A DNA stretch of 64,000 nt, from assembly GCA_037954665.1 (NCBI GenBank), contig JBBMOL010000082.1:1612001-1676000 (forward strand), written 5' to 3'. Position numbers and translations under genes: made by a program. Below the pieces are notes generated by a model. That model was not told the DNA's origin and did no database searches. It worked only from the letters and a program-made list of their open reading frames with translations. Origin of the DNA: Laguncularia racemosa (Eukaryota; Streptophyta; Magnoliopsida; Myrtales; Combretaceae). The stretch's first letter is position 1. Each line of letters begins with the position of its first letter. Positions 34,743 to 46,802 of the stretch are shown here, piece by piece.

Positions 34743-36404
34743 ATAATTGAAATGAACAAGAGAAATCTATCATTGAACTTCTGGTGCCATTGTTCTAACC
34801 ATACTGAAACTTGTAACTAGAATAATCTAATTGAAATTTAGTAGTTAATCTAAATAAAATAGATTTTTAATCCCAGTGTTTAACAATTGAATTCTCCTTC
34901 AAAAGAAAAATACTTAGTCCATAAGGAAAAAAATTCATTTAAACTTCATTGGTTATTAGCAAGTATAATCTCCCTTAATTTTACTTCTCTAAACAAGATA
35001 ACAAAAAGTGAAAGCATATGGTATCCATTTTTTTCCTAAAATTTCTCCCTCTTCAATTTAGTCTTTATTTCACTTATTGCCCTGTATTCAACATTTTCAT
35101 TTTAATTTTCCTTAATTGACAGCGGAGTCATACTTCACTCTTCTGAGGGACCAAAGCCCGCCCATGTCAACCTAGCTTTCATTAAGGTACTAAAATTTTT
35201 GCCTTTCTGCCCTTCTCGTTATTGTGAGTTCATTGAGTCAGCACATCTCGGGCTCATCACCCAAGTGACCAGGTTTTAAAGAGACTCCTACGAACTCTTC
35301 CTCACACTAACATTTAAGATTGGATACTCTTAACTCACTTACCTGAGTCATTGGAGTAAAGGCACTAATTGCCCTTTTTTTTAAATGAATGAATATTAGT
35401 TAAGACTATTTTTATAGGGGACCATTAAGTAAAAGATTTTGTTTACCTCTTTCACTAGGTGTTAAGGTATTCTCAAAGAAATTTCAAGAGAAATTTATCA
35501 TAACCAATTTTTCCATGAAGTAAACCTGCTTGTTTTTTCAACTTAAGGACTCCATTTTTTTCTCTCAAATCTCAAATTCAAAGGCTCAACATAGGGTAAA
35601 TCCGTTCTCTAGAGATTTTACAATTAAATTTTAACTATGTAAACCAGTCAGAATAGTTGGCGAGAGGGGCACCAATCTAAGTCAATTTCAAGATTTCACT
35701 AATGATAAACACTTAAGGACATAAATAAAGCATGGGAGTTGCAAGCTGATGATGTGTGCAATCAATCATTATACTTCTACATTTATAATCCCTTCCCCAC
35801 ACTTAAATTGGACAATGTCCTCATTGTTCCTATAATAGCACAAAATTAAGGAAAAGAATGTCAATGCAAAAAAATTTGAAAAACTGGTACTTCCCTGGTG
35901 TCAAGTTGTTTATCAGCAAGAAAATTCCTCCAAAATTTCTGTCATCGTTAGAGTGTCTTGAATGCAAGAGGAGAGTGAGTGAGAGAGTGAAGAAGAAATA
36001 GGTCAAAGAGAGAGGAGAAGTGCGAGAGAGAGGGAGAGTAGTCGTGAGAGAATAAGTGAGTAAGAGAGAAAAATAAGTGAGCAAATGAGAGAGAGAGAAG
36101 GGTCGGCCAATGTCTAAAAACCAAACAAAGGCCGGCACCCTATACTTGTACATCGCCGTCCTTTTGAGCCGGCCTTTAATTGTACCGAGAGCTTAGGCTA
36201 GATGAAAGCCAGCGGCTCTTATCCGGCCTTGAATTCGAACTTTTTTTTTAATTTATTTATTTTTAATTTTTTTTTTACTTTCTTTCTTTTATACATATAT
36301 ATATATATATGAACGAAAATAAAACACTAGTGTATACAAATATTGAGCATGGGCTACCTCCTATGAAGCGCTTAGTTTATAGTCGCTAGCTCGACTTTTC
36401 TAGT
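34743..36404 (-). other. Non-coding 3' region of element A
   Basis: It holds no env-like frame. It has the conserved block at 35245-35267, the internal hairpin-purine module at 35790-35827, GCCGGC-type palindromes (36127-36236), a poly-T stretch, an (AT)n run at 36293-36310 and the post-pol motif (36347-36373). A 107-codon frame at 35830-36153 is low-complexity and probably chance. Confidence 0.7.
35790..35827 (-). other. Internal purine tract and NGGA hairpin (A)
   Basis: On the minus strand, ACAATG-AGGA-CATTGT (35827-35812) is followed by AAGTGTGGGGAAGGG. The stem differs from those of B, E and Z but still pairs. Confidence 0.75.
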
Positions 36405-37560
36405 TCATGTCCTCAAATCTCCTAAATCCACAACTGTGGCATCTCTATCAACATTTTCCCCTTCATAGTAATGTTTGAGAAGATAACCGTTTACTTTAAA
36501 AGTACGGTTGTCTTCTGCCTTCAACTCAACTGCACCATAAGGAAACACATTAACAATTTCAAAGGGTCCAGACCATCGTGACTTCAACTTACCTGGGAAC
36601 AGCTTCAAGGGGAAGTTGTATAGTAAGACCTTCTGACCAAGGAAGAATTCTCACCTCACAATGTTCTTATCATGCCATCGCTTTGTTCATTCTTTGTAAA
36701 TTTTGGCATTTTCATATGCTTCTTCTCTCATTTCAGCCATCTGATTTAGTTGAAGCAATCTTTTTTTACTTGCAGCTTTCTCATCAAAGTTAAGGTATTT
36801 AATAGCCCAGTATGCCTTGTGCTAAAGCTTTATTGGTAAGTGACACGATTTACCAAAACAAATCTTGTAGGGAGACATTCCTATAGGGGTTTTAAACGCT
36901 GTTCTATAAGCCCATAATGCATCATCGATTTTTAAAGACCAATCTTTCCTGGATGCATTGACAGTCTTTTCTAGAATTTGCTTAATTTCCCTATTAGATA
37001 CCTCAACCTGTCCACACGTTTGTAGATGATAAGGGGTGGCAATTTTGTGAGTAACTCCATATTTTAATAACAATTTCTCAAATTGCCTATTACAAAAATG
37101 TGTTCCCCCATCACTTATTATAGCTCTAGGTACCCTAAATCTTGAAAATATATTCTTTTTCAAAAATTTAATAATAACCCTACTGTCATTAGTTTGTAGA
37201 GCAACTGCCTTTACCCATTTCGAAACATAATCAACAGCTAAAAGAATGTATTTGTTTGAAAAAGATGAGGGAAAAGGACCCATAAAGTCGATTCCCCAAA
37301 CGTCAAAAAGCTCAATTACAAGTATATTGTTTTGTGGTAATTCATTTCTTCTAGAAATGTTGCCAGTCCTTTAACATTGAGCACAAGACATGATGTAATT
37401 CCTGCAATTACTGAACAACCTGGGCCAATAAAATCCACATGATAAAATTTTAGCTGCCGTTTTTTTCTATACCAAAGTAACCTGCCTCTTTAGAATGACA
37501 ATGTTGTATAATGCTAAGCTATTCACTTTCAGGTACGCATCATCTAATTATTTGGTCAAC
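36405..37560 (-). pseudogene. Integrase (element A)
   Basis: The core (37283-36822, extending upstream) has IDFMGPFPSS, SDGGTHF and GQVEVSNREI, giving the D, D and E positions; SDGGTHF replaces the usual SDRGTHF. The C-terminal part (36608-36405) has LFPGKLKSRWSGPFEIVNVFPYG. Core and C-terminal part share a frame but are split by stops. The zinc-binding end (37560-37330) is poorly preserved. It is in a different frame from RT, so a frameshift lies between them. Confidence 0.8.
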
Positions 37561-37759
37561 ACAATTTTTAAAGAGATATGGTTCATCCCAAAAATAAAAC
37601 TTCACATCATGTAAAAATTTCTTTTTTCTATTGGTAAGATAAACCATATGGAGTGATTTTGCTAACCAAATAATTAACGATATCAGCATACCAAGGTAAT
37701 CCTTAGACTTCCACTGCATGCAATTGTTCATCAGGGAACTTTTCATTAATAGGTGAATC

Positions 37760-39058
37760 AAAACAATTAGATTCCAAACGGGATAAATGATCAGCCACCA
37801 CATTTTTAGTTCCCTTCTTATCTTTAATTTCTAGGTTTAATTCTTGTAGTAGTAGAATCCATCGAATTAACCTAGGTTTAGCATTTGCTTTAGAAAATAA
37901 ATACTGAAGGGCAGCATGGTCAGTATATACTATGATTTTAGAACCTATTAGATAAGGCTGGAATTTATCGTAAGCAAATATGACTGCTAAAAGTTCTTTT
38001 TCAATTGTGGCATAATTCCTTTAGGCCTCATTTAAGGTTCTACTTGCATAGTATATTACATGAAATGACTTATCTTTCCTTTGCCCAAGTACCGCTCCTA
38101 CAGCATAGTCGCTGGCATCACACATCAACTCGAATGGAAACTCCTAATCAGGTGCAACAATCACTGGTGCGGTAGTGAGCTTCTCCTTCAATAGATTGAA
38201 TGCCTGCAAACAATTGTCATAAAAAACAAAGGCATAATCTTTTTCTAATAAATTACAAAGAGGTCTTGAGATTTTAGAGAAGTCCCTAATAAATCTTCTG
38301 TAAAAGCCAGCATGTCCTAAGAAGCTTCTGATTCCTTTCACTGTAGTAGGTGGTGGTAGCTTCTCTATCACCTCTACTTTTGCCCTGTCAACCTCAATTC
38401 CCTGCTTAGATACTTTGTGCCCTAAGACGATTCCCTCTCTTACCATGAAATGGCATTTTTCCCAATTAAGAAGCAAATTAGTTTCCTTGCATATCTTAAG
38501 CACACATCCTAAATTTATTAGACATGTTTCGAATTACTTCCCAAAAACAGAAAAATCATCCATGAATATTTCAATAAAATTTTCTAACATGTCAGAAAAT
38601 ATGGACATCATGCATCTTTGAAATGTAGCGGATGCATTACAAAGACCAAAGAGCATTCTCCTAAAGGCAAATGTGCCATAAGGATAAGTAAAGGTGGTTT
38701 TCTCTTGGTCCTCGGGTGCTATATAGATTTGATTGTAACCAGAGTAACCATCTAAAAAGCAGTAATAATCATGCCCTGCAAGTTTTTCTAACATCTGATC
38801 TATGAAAGGGAGGGGGAAATGATCTTTACGGGTAGCATCATTCGATTTTCTATAGTCTATACAAACTCTCCAACCAGTTACAGTGCAAGTGGGAATTAAT
38901 TCATTAGCCTCATTTTTTACTACAATCATAACACCTTTTTTTGGTACAACTTGGATAGGAATAACCCATTTACTATCAAAAATTGGAAAAATAATGCCTG
39001 CATCTAACAATTTAAGCACTTCTTTTTTTACAACTTCCTTAAGAGTTGGGTTAAGTTT
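37760..39058 (-). pseudogene. Reverse transcriptase and RNase H (element A)
   Basis: RT (39019-38144) shows GWRVCIDYRKSNDATRKDHF, CFLDGYSGYNQI and the active site FMDDFSVFG near 38545. A stop near 38531 splits it, then MVREGIVLGHKVSKQGIEVD and a thumb region follow. RNase H starts after a stop at 38144-38146 with LMCDASDYAVGAVLG and continues to HLSRLES near 37770. Apart from the stops this region stays in the gag frame. Catalytic residues are present. Confidence 0.8.
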
Positions 39059-39937
39059 TCATTGTGGTTGTACTGTAGGTTTGCACTCAGCCTCAAGAAA
39101 TATCCTATGAGTACAAATTGAAGGGCTAATTCCCTTAATATCAGCAATGGTCCACCCGATAGCTTCCTTATGCACTCTTAGAACACCCAAAAGTTGTTGC
39201 TCTTGATCACCTGTCAAAGAAGAAGAAATGATTATTGGCAAAATATCATCTGTTCCAAGATATGCATATTTTAAATGACTAGGTAATTGTTTAAGCTCAA
39301 GCACCGGGGGTTGTGTCAATGATGGAACTGGCTTCTTCTCACTTGTTCCTAGCTCCTCATAGTAGTGAGCTTGAATTTCTAATGCTTCTTCCACACATTC
39401 TTCAATTGGTTCTTCATCATCACTCCATTCATCTATATCCTTGAGAACTGATTCTATTGTCTCCATACCTGCATTCTCTTCAATATTCTCATAGGAAACT
39501 TCATCAATAACATCAATTGTGTAACAAGACTTACAATCATCAAATTTCCTAATGGCCTCATAAACATTCAAAGTAACTTCTTCATCCATAACTTTCAAGG
39601 TCAACTTACCTTGTTCCACATCTATCAATGCCTTACTCGTTGCAAGGAATGGTCTTCCTAAGATCATGGGTACCTCTCTATCTTCTTCCTTTTCTAGGAC
39701 TACAAAGTCAATTGGAAAGATGAATTTATCAACTTTTACTAGGACATTCTCCACTATACCCTTTGGGTACTTGACACTTCTATCAGCAAGTTGTAGGGTG
39801 ACATGCGTCTCCTTACATTCTCTAAGCCTTAGTTTTCTGAAAATGGACAAAGGCATTAAGTTTATACTTGCACCAGAATCTATAAGGACTTTATCAAAAT
39901 GAAAATTACTAATAGTGCAAGGAACAGTAAAACTTCC
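39059..39937 (-). pseudogene. Protease and RT N-terminus (element A)
   Basis: The active site DSGASINLMP is at about 39890-39860 and ILGRPFLATSKALIDV follows. An acidic linker (about 39540-39360) leads to LELKQLPSHLKYAYLG and GWTIADIKGISPSICTHRI, the entry to RT. The frame ends at TGA 39059-39061 in a QRKLNP context (CGA to TGA is likely) and begins after a TAG at 39938-39940, where relatives have CAG. Confidence 0.8.
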
Positions 39938-41689
39938 CTAATCTCTTTGTTTTCTTGGCAGATTGGATAAATTCTTCTGTAGGATCATAAAACACTCTCT
40001 TGTAAGCATTACAGGTTTATTCCCATCTATCTTTCTCTTCTTGGTGAGTAAGTCCTTCATGAATCTGGCATATGAAGGCATTTGCCGAAGTGCCTCTACA
40101 AAAGGAATGTTAATTTGCAATTTTTTAAAGACTTCTAAAAATTTAGCAAATTGTGAATCCAATTGTTGTGGCTTCAGCCTTCCTGGGAAAGGAACAGGAG
40201 GAACATATGATTTCACCTTTGGTGAATTTTGCTTTGGTTCCTCTTCCTTTTGTTTCCCTTTATCTTTCTTTGAGTTAACCTCTTTTTCCTCAAGCTTCTT
40301 ATCAACTAATTCCTTACCACTTCTTAGCATAATAGCATTTACACCCTTAGGATTCTGCTCAGTATTACTAGGTAAAGACCCAGATGGTCTATTACTCAAC
40401 TATCGAGACATCTGACTAAGCTGATTTTCAAGATTCCTAATGGTAACTTGTTGATTTTGCAACATTGTGTCAGTCTTTTGCATATAACTTATCATGAGTT
40501 CTTCCATTTTAGACTGACTTTGCTGAGAAGAGGTATTATGATTAGAATATAGTTGATGGGGGGTATTATGATTAAGACCTTGCTTTTGAAATCCTGGTGG
40601 TTTAAGTGAGTTGTTATCATTTCTCCATGAGAAATTTGGATGGTTACGCCACCCTGGATTGTAGGTGTTTGAATAAGGTCCTTGATTACCTCTTTGGAAA
40701 TTGTTGACAAAATTTACTTGCTGTCCATGAGATGAGAAGGAAAAGTTCCCAGATGGGCACTCAACAGTTGAGTGTGGTCTTGAGCATAACTTACAACAAG
40801 AAATTTGATTAACGTTAAAAGAAGGTGCAGAGGTGAGTTTACTTACCTGGGCTATGAGAGCTAAAATCTGAGCTGTTAAGGTGTCCATGTCATTGATAGA
40901 TGCCGCTATAGACTTGCCTCTTTCATGTTGCCAATTATGTGCACTAGAGGCCATTTCATCAATCAAAGCACTAGCCTCATCATACGTCTTACCCATTAGT
41001 GCACCCTCAGAAGCAGCATCTACTAGAGATCTCATTGTCTCATCTAAACTGAGATAGAAAATCTCAATAACGAGATTATCTGGTAATCCATGATGGGGGC
41101 ATTTTCTAATTGCCTCCTTGAATCTTTCCCATGCTTCGTAAAGTAATTGACCACTAAACTTAGTGAAGTTTGTGATGTCATTCCTTAACCTAGTAGTTCT
41201 AGCTGGTGGAAAAAATCTCCATAAAAATTTAAATAAGAGATCAGCCCAAGTGGTTACAAAATCCTATGGTAGTGAAGTATACCAAGCCTTAGCTTTATCT
41301 CTAAGTGAAAACGGAAAAAGTTGTAACCTAATTACATCATTAGATACGTTATTCAATTTCACTGTATTACAATATTGAAGAAATACTGCAATATGCTCAT
41401 CAGGACTCTCATTTGGATATCCTCCAAATTGATTTAATTGAACCATTTGAACGAGTGCTGGTTTCAACTCAAAATTGTTAGCTTGGATCGTAGGTCTTCT
41501 GATTGCAGGACTTGAAACAACAGGTACCGTATATTCCCGAAGTTCTCTACCAACACCTTGAATTCGATTGTTGTCATCATCTGCCATGTCAACTTCTTTC
41601 CTTCTTCTTTGCTCTCTTCTAAGTTGTCGCAAGGTGCGTTCTATCTCAAGATTAATTGGTAGAAGCTCAGCACTTCTACTCTTGCGCAT
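39938..41689 (-). pseudogene. gag (element A)
   Basis: The start MRKSRSAELLPIN lies just inside the primer site. The gag domain (about 41480-40950) has LQLFPFSLRDKAKAWYTSLP and CPHHGLP. A knuckle-like CKLCSRPHSTVEC follows near 40780, then NPGWRNHPNFSWRND and NAIMLRSGKELVDKK. Stops TAG at 41264-41266, 40400-40402 and 39938-39940 all sit where CAG is expected. The frame is otherwise unbroken for about 1750 bp. Confidence 0.85.
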
Positions 41690-41797
41690 AAAAAACCTTC
41701 AAAGAGAACGGGAAACGATCACACAATGATAAAAAAAAAAAAAAACAATTGTGCCTAAATTAACAATAGAATCTAAAGATGGTCTAATATTAATCAA

Positions 41798-41815
41798 TCC
41801 CCAGCAACGGTGCCA
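41798..41815 (-). other. Primer-binding site, tRNA-Asp (A), two mismatches
   Basis: On the plus strand, TCCCCAGCAACGGTGCCA differs from the tRNA-Asp 3' end at two positions (G to A, C to T). It is 6 bases from the LTR. Confidence 0.85.
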
Positions 41816-41821
41816 AAAACT

Positions 41822-43060
41822 TGATCCACGCAAAAAGAGATATAAAATAAGTGTGAATAAAAACTGACAAGTGTATCGAATCAGATCAAGCAATATAGTG
41901 AGAGAAGAGTATCGAACCACGAAGATTGATTAAGTAATAGACCTATATCAATTTCTACTATTATTTAGGCAATGATATTTGATGAGAATAAAATGTGAAT
42001 GAATTATACTAAATGTGCAAAAAGAGAATTGTGTTGAAAAATCATAAATGGATGGTGGGAAGATAGAATCCACCCTAATTTTTACTAATCATATTGCCTT
42101 CATGTTATAATAACTTATAGCTATATGGATTTTCATAAGAAATTGACAAAACCTTAATCCTTTTTCAAGTTTTAAAGTGTCATAACCCCAATTTAATTTA
42201 ATAGCTCCCGCTAATTAAAATCAATGGAGGATTCTAATTTATGATCATAAATTTCTCAATTATATGATTGCCTAATATCTTTAAAATAATTTCTCCTAAT
42301 CCCTTAGTGAAAAATTTAATAAAAATATTACATGAAACACTTAGGTCAATTTCTAATAAAATTCATTAACGCCACTTCCGCAGAAATTATTAAATCTTAC
42401 TTAGGAATTCCTAATAAATCCTAAATTTCTCTTTCGAGTCATTTAGATTCCTATGCATTGATTTCAATTACAAAATACAATTCATAGTAGGACTTCTCAT
42501 ATGAAAAATCCACATATCTATATGTTCTATAACATGAATACAATGATCATTTTAGTTGAATTATGGCTTCATCATGTTTCCCACAAAGATGATTTAGAAC
42601 ATTATGGTGTGGATTGCATAAAAACAATTTAAATGAATAGGTGCAATAGAATTCATATTGAATAATAAAAATAAACTGATAAATTGCATAAAATAAAATA
42701 AATAAAAAAATTGCTATAATCTTTAAGAGTTTGTAGAACTTCAATCTTCCAAAATGATTCCTAGAATTCTTGAATTGAAAGCAAACTTCAGCAAAGTAAC
42801 ATTCTTTCTTCAACTAAAAATTGGAATAACATGAAATGAAAAGAGAAGTAAAGAGAAGATAAAATCTTCAAGACAAGAATGACTCCCTTAGGTTCACGCA
42901 AGGGGTCTATTTATAGATCCAAAGAGGAGGAGGATAAGGTTGAGCTGGTGCGGAATTGAGTCAACAAATCAATCAAGATAAGATTTTGGAGAGATTTTTG
43001 CATGGACATCCGAGAAACAGTCAAGGCTGGCCAAGAGCCAGCGGCTTTGATGCGCTGGGA
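41822..43060 (-). repeat. 5' LTR of element A, truncated
   Basis: It matches the split 3' LTR from TGATCCACG onward and includes a ~30-bp deletion in the GCCGGC palindrome near 43028. It stops at GCTGGGAT (about 43060). The outer ~270 bp of the LTR are missing and F coding sequence follows directly. Confidence 0.85.
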
Positions 43061-44230
43061 TCATCATTGCCTCCTTCCTCAAAAATATTCGTCCTTGAAT
43101 CACCTACATCATGTGGAGTATGATCAGAAACGTTAAAGATAGCACTTACATTACCATAGTGGCTTGGCAGGTTTATCTTATAGGCGTTGTCATTTATGCA
43201 CTCCACCACTTGGAAAGGTTTATCCCCCCTCAACTTGGATTTACATTGCTCAACAACACGTTCCTTCCTTAAATGTACCCAAACCCAATCACCTGGATGG
43301 AATATAACTTTAATGTGTCCTTTATTGGCCTGTCAAGCATAATGTTCATTCTTCTTTTTAATGTTAGCCCATACTTGAGTATGTAAATCCCTAACAAATT
43401 TTGCCTTCTTTATGCCATCGAGATCAATAAACACATTAATAAGTAAAGGCAATATATCCAATGGAGTTAATAGATTAAAACCATACACAACCTCAAATGG
43501 AGAGTAAGATTTAGTAGAATGTATAGTCCTATTATATGCAAACTTTACATGAGGAAAACATGTTTCCCATTTGCTTCAAATTTTTATTAAGCACAGCATG
43601 CAGCAATGTGAAAAGTGTCCTATTAACCACTTCTGTTTGTCCATCTGTTTGGGGATGAGCTATAGTGGAAAACAGTAGTTTAGTGCCTAGCCTATTCTAT
43701 AAAGTGCGCCAAAAGTGGTTCAAAAATTTCACATCTCTATCAGTCACGATAGAGTTAAGTAAAGCATGTAATCAAATGATCTCCCTAAAGAATAAATCAA
43801 CTATATGTCGTGCATCATTAGTTTTAGAATAGGCAATAAAATGAGCCATTTTACTAAACCTATCAATGACAACAAATATGTTATCTTTGCCATTCTGGGA
43901 CTTAGGTAAACCTAATATGAAATCCATGGAAATGTCGGTGTATGGTTGCCTAAGCACAGGTAATGGGAGATACTCCCCATAGGGCATGACTTTGGATTTA
44001 GCCTTCCTACATGCAATGCATTTATCACACACAATTTGTACATCATGTCTCATCTTAAGTCAATAGAAATGCTCATGCAAATATCCAAAGTTTTCTTTAC
44101 TCCAAAATGTCCCATGAGACTGCCCCCTTGCATCTATCTCATTAATAATTCTCGTATGAAACTCTTACGCTCACATAATCTATCCTTCTTAAATAAATAT
44201 CCCTCATGCCTATAGTAGTCCGCATACCCA
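43061..44230 (-). pseudogene. Integrase (element F)
   Basis: The N-terminal core (44053-43772) has CDKCIACRKAKSK and SMDFILGLPKSQNGKDNIFVV, giving the first catalytic Asp. The remaining core is interrupted, and the C-terminal part (43233-43061) has GDKPFQVVECINDNAYKINL and then SRTNIFEEGGNDD, the typical end of pol in this group. The last residues of the open frame (after NDD) come from the A LTR. Confidence 0.75.
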
Positions 44231-44269
44231 TCTTCGGAACTAGCAGCCTAAATCTGATTAAAATCAATA

Positions 44270-44740
44270 TCATGTTCATATAATTCTTTCATACTTTCAA
44301 ACCCAAGAAATTTAGTATGTAAAGAGGTTAATAGAGAACACCTCCTTGAAAGGGTGTTAGCCACTACATTTATCTTGCCATGTTTGTATTTGATGACGTA
44401 TGGAAAGCTTTCAATAAACTCCAACCACTTGGTGTGCCTCTTGTTCAGCTTTCATTGTGTCTTCAGGTACTTCAAACTCTCATTATCAAAATGGATGATG
44501 AACTCTTTGGGCTATAGGCCATGCCTGCAACGTTCTCACCAGAGCATACAACTCCTTGTCATATACTGGATAGTTCAGAGCAGCACCATGTAGTTTCTCA
44601 CTAAAGTCGGCTATTGGTTTGGAATCCTGCATTAACACACCACCAATACCCTTCCCAACAGCATCACATTCGATCTCAAAAACTTTATCAAAATTACATA
44701 ATACTAACAAAGGAGTGTTACTTAACTTACCCTTCAAAGT
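44270..44740 (-). pseudogene. RNase H (element F)
   Basis: It reads FEIECDAVGKGIGGVLMQDSKPIADFSEKL and YPVYDKELYALVRTLQAW in one frame (44737-44486), then shifts. The expected Asp and Glu residues of the RNase H fold are visible. It is non-functional because of the shift. Confidence 0.75.
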
Positions 44741-45600
44741 TTGGAATTCCTGCTCATGTATTTCAGTTCACTTGAATTCGACATTCTTCTTCAAAAGACC
44801 ATTTAATGGAGCAGCAATAGAGCTGAAGTCTCTCACAAATCGCCTATAGAAGCTACCTAGATCGTGGAAGCTCCTAACATCATTGGTGTTCTATGGTGTT
44901 GGCCAATCTCGGATTGCCTTCACCTTCTCCTCATCTATAGCTATTCCATCTACTCTTACAACAAACCCAAGAAAAACTATAGATTCCATACAAAACGTGC
45001 ACTTCTTCAAGTTGGCATGCAATTGGTTTTCCTTTAAAATAGTAAAAACACTTTCTAGATGTTGTATATAATGATCTAATGTTCTGCTATACATCAAGAT
45101 ATTATCAAAATAGACTATAACAAACTTTCCTAAGAATTGACACAATACATGATTCATTAATTTCACGAAGGTATTAGGTGCATTTGTCAACGCAAAAGGC
45201 ATTACAATCCACTCATATAAACCATGTTTGGTTTTAAAAGCATTTTTCCACTCATCACCCTCTTTCATACAAATTTGGTAATATCCATTTTGAGGTCAAT
45301 TTTTGAAAATATACATGCACCATGCAACTTATCAAGCATGTCATATAATCTAGGAATGGGATGACTATACTTAACTAAAATTTTGTAGATCACCCTGCAA
45401 TCCACGAACATACGCCACATCCCATCCTTCTTGGGGACTAATATTACTGGAACCGAGCATGGGCTCAAACTCTTTTACATGAACCCTTTCTCCATCAGCT
45501 TATCCAGATTTTTAATTTCCTTGGCCTCCTCAAGATTGGTTCTATATGCTGGCTAGTTAGAAATGGAAGCACCCGACATGAAGTCAATTTGGTGCTCTAT
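44741..45600 (-). pseudogene. Reverse transcriptase (element F), mutated active site
   Basis: Two frames cover it: 45468-45265 (PCSVPVILVPKKDGMWRMFVDC) and 45268-44891 (YEWIVMPFALTNAPNTFVKLMN). The active site reads VYFDNILMYS, where the family has YFDD, so a catalytic Asp is replaced by Asn. Upstream of 45480 the frame continues with stops to the insertion point of G at 45600 and resumes at 46803. Confidence 0.8.
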
Positions 45601-46797
45601 TGATAGGAATCAAAATCCAACAAGACCTATCATTAGGGCAAGAACTAAAGGATTTTGAATCTTGGCGATGAGCACCCATTTTGAGCAAATCGACCTTGGA
45701 ATTATTTGTTTACTAACCTCTTTTATCTTATTCATGTATTATATATTCCAACAGGCACACTTATCATATTTTATAGGGTGATAGACAAACTCACTAAAAC
45801 TCAGCTTGTGGGTTATCCATGGACCGACCTAAACCGGTAATGAGTTAGCTCAACGAATCCTATGGAAGAGCTAGCATCTTGAAGACTAATTTTTATATAT
45901 TTATTATTTACTTAGACTATTTATGTTGTAATCATTTTAGGAAACCTTTATTTAGTTGTAATTGAGTTTTAGGACCGGCCACCCTAAAAGTGGCATAGTT
46001 GTAATTTTGTGTACTTTTGAACCCTAAAGGGAGCAAGTATAAATACTTACTTAAAGTAGGGTTTGTAGAAGCCATTTTTCAGAATTAGACATACACTTGA
46101 CATGAGAGAATTAGGGTTCCTCCTTAGTTTAATTTCTCGTATCAATTTCAATCCCAAGAATTGGAATTGTGGCAAGTGCAACAAGGGGAAATTGTAAGTT
46201 ATATCAATTTCTTATTATTGTGTTTCTTTTCATCTCTAGTGAGTCATATCTAGGGCTGGACTGAAGTCTTCTTGGTCAGATTTGATTGCATTGGTAATCA
46301 AATTAGTATTGCTTAATTAATTGGTTTTTTGCATTTGTTACTACCATCAAGTTATCATTACACTTGTGGCGTGGAATTTTCTTTATTGTGAAGAGGGTCA
46401 CGGCTTTAATTTGTGTTTTGTTGATTGGAATTCTCTTGGAACTTAAGTTAGTTAATTGATTCAATTGAGAATTATCATCTTTGTGGAATTCATCTCCTTG
46501 ATTTTATCATTTGGTTCATCTTCCATCAATTAGGGTTCACGCAATTTGTCTTACCTTTGAACCAAATTTGTTCTTGTCTTTTGAGGTTTATATTTGGGTT
46601 GTTTTGATTGTGCTTAATCCCCTTTTAGGCACATCATCTTTTGGTATCAGACTATAACATACTTGGAATTAAGATTGATCACAATATTACTTGAAGGATT
46701 GGTTCATAAATATTGAGGAATTGCACAATTGTTGAACTAGTTTGATTGTCTTTCAAATTGGTTTTACATGTGCTTAATCTTAGTTTTAGGCACATCA
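45601..46797 (+). mobile_element. Element G: LTR retrotransposon collapsed to LTR + primer site + LTR end
   Basis: TCTAT (45596-45600) and TCTAT (46798-46802) flank it exactly. It holds a full LTR (45601-46636; TGATAGGAAT ... GGCACATCA), a tRNA-Met primer site (TGGTATCAGA from 46642) and about 150 bp that end in a second GTGCTTAATC...GGCACATCA. The interior and most of the 3' LTR have been removed. The coding frame of F continues across the insertion point. Confidence 0.85.
46032..46051 (+). promoter_or_regulatory. TATA dyad in G LTR
   Basis: AGCAAGTAT-AA-ATACTTACT has one mismatch from a perfect dyad. It is placed as in the C and D LTRs. Confidence 0.6.
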
Positions 46798-46802
46798 TCT
46801 AT

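Larger units (their letters stand above)
20213..43060 (-). mobile_element. Element A: Athila-like LTR retrotransposon, split by B and truncated at its 5' LTR
   Basis: On the minus strand the order is 5' LTR (43060-41822, truncated), tRNA-Asp primer site, gag, protease, RT, RNase H, integrase, non-coding 3' region, polypurine tract and 3' LTR. The 3' LTR is interrupted by element B. The roughly 1.7 kb between integrase and LTR has no env-like frame. The LTR pair differs at about 38 of 860 compared positions by eye. The left flank ends ATATC, but the right flank is lost in a deletion joining A to F, so no target duplication can be checked. Confidence 0.9.

Noticed and set aside
35830..36153. 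107-codon hydrophobic frame in A as an env-like protein
   Set aside because: It is low-complexity, comes from a CT/AG-rich stretch and has no similarity to the B or E env-like regions.
43021..43233. Complete integrase C-terminus in F
   Set aside because: The last residues come from the A LTR across a deletion junction.
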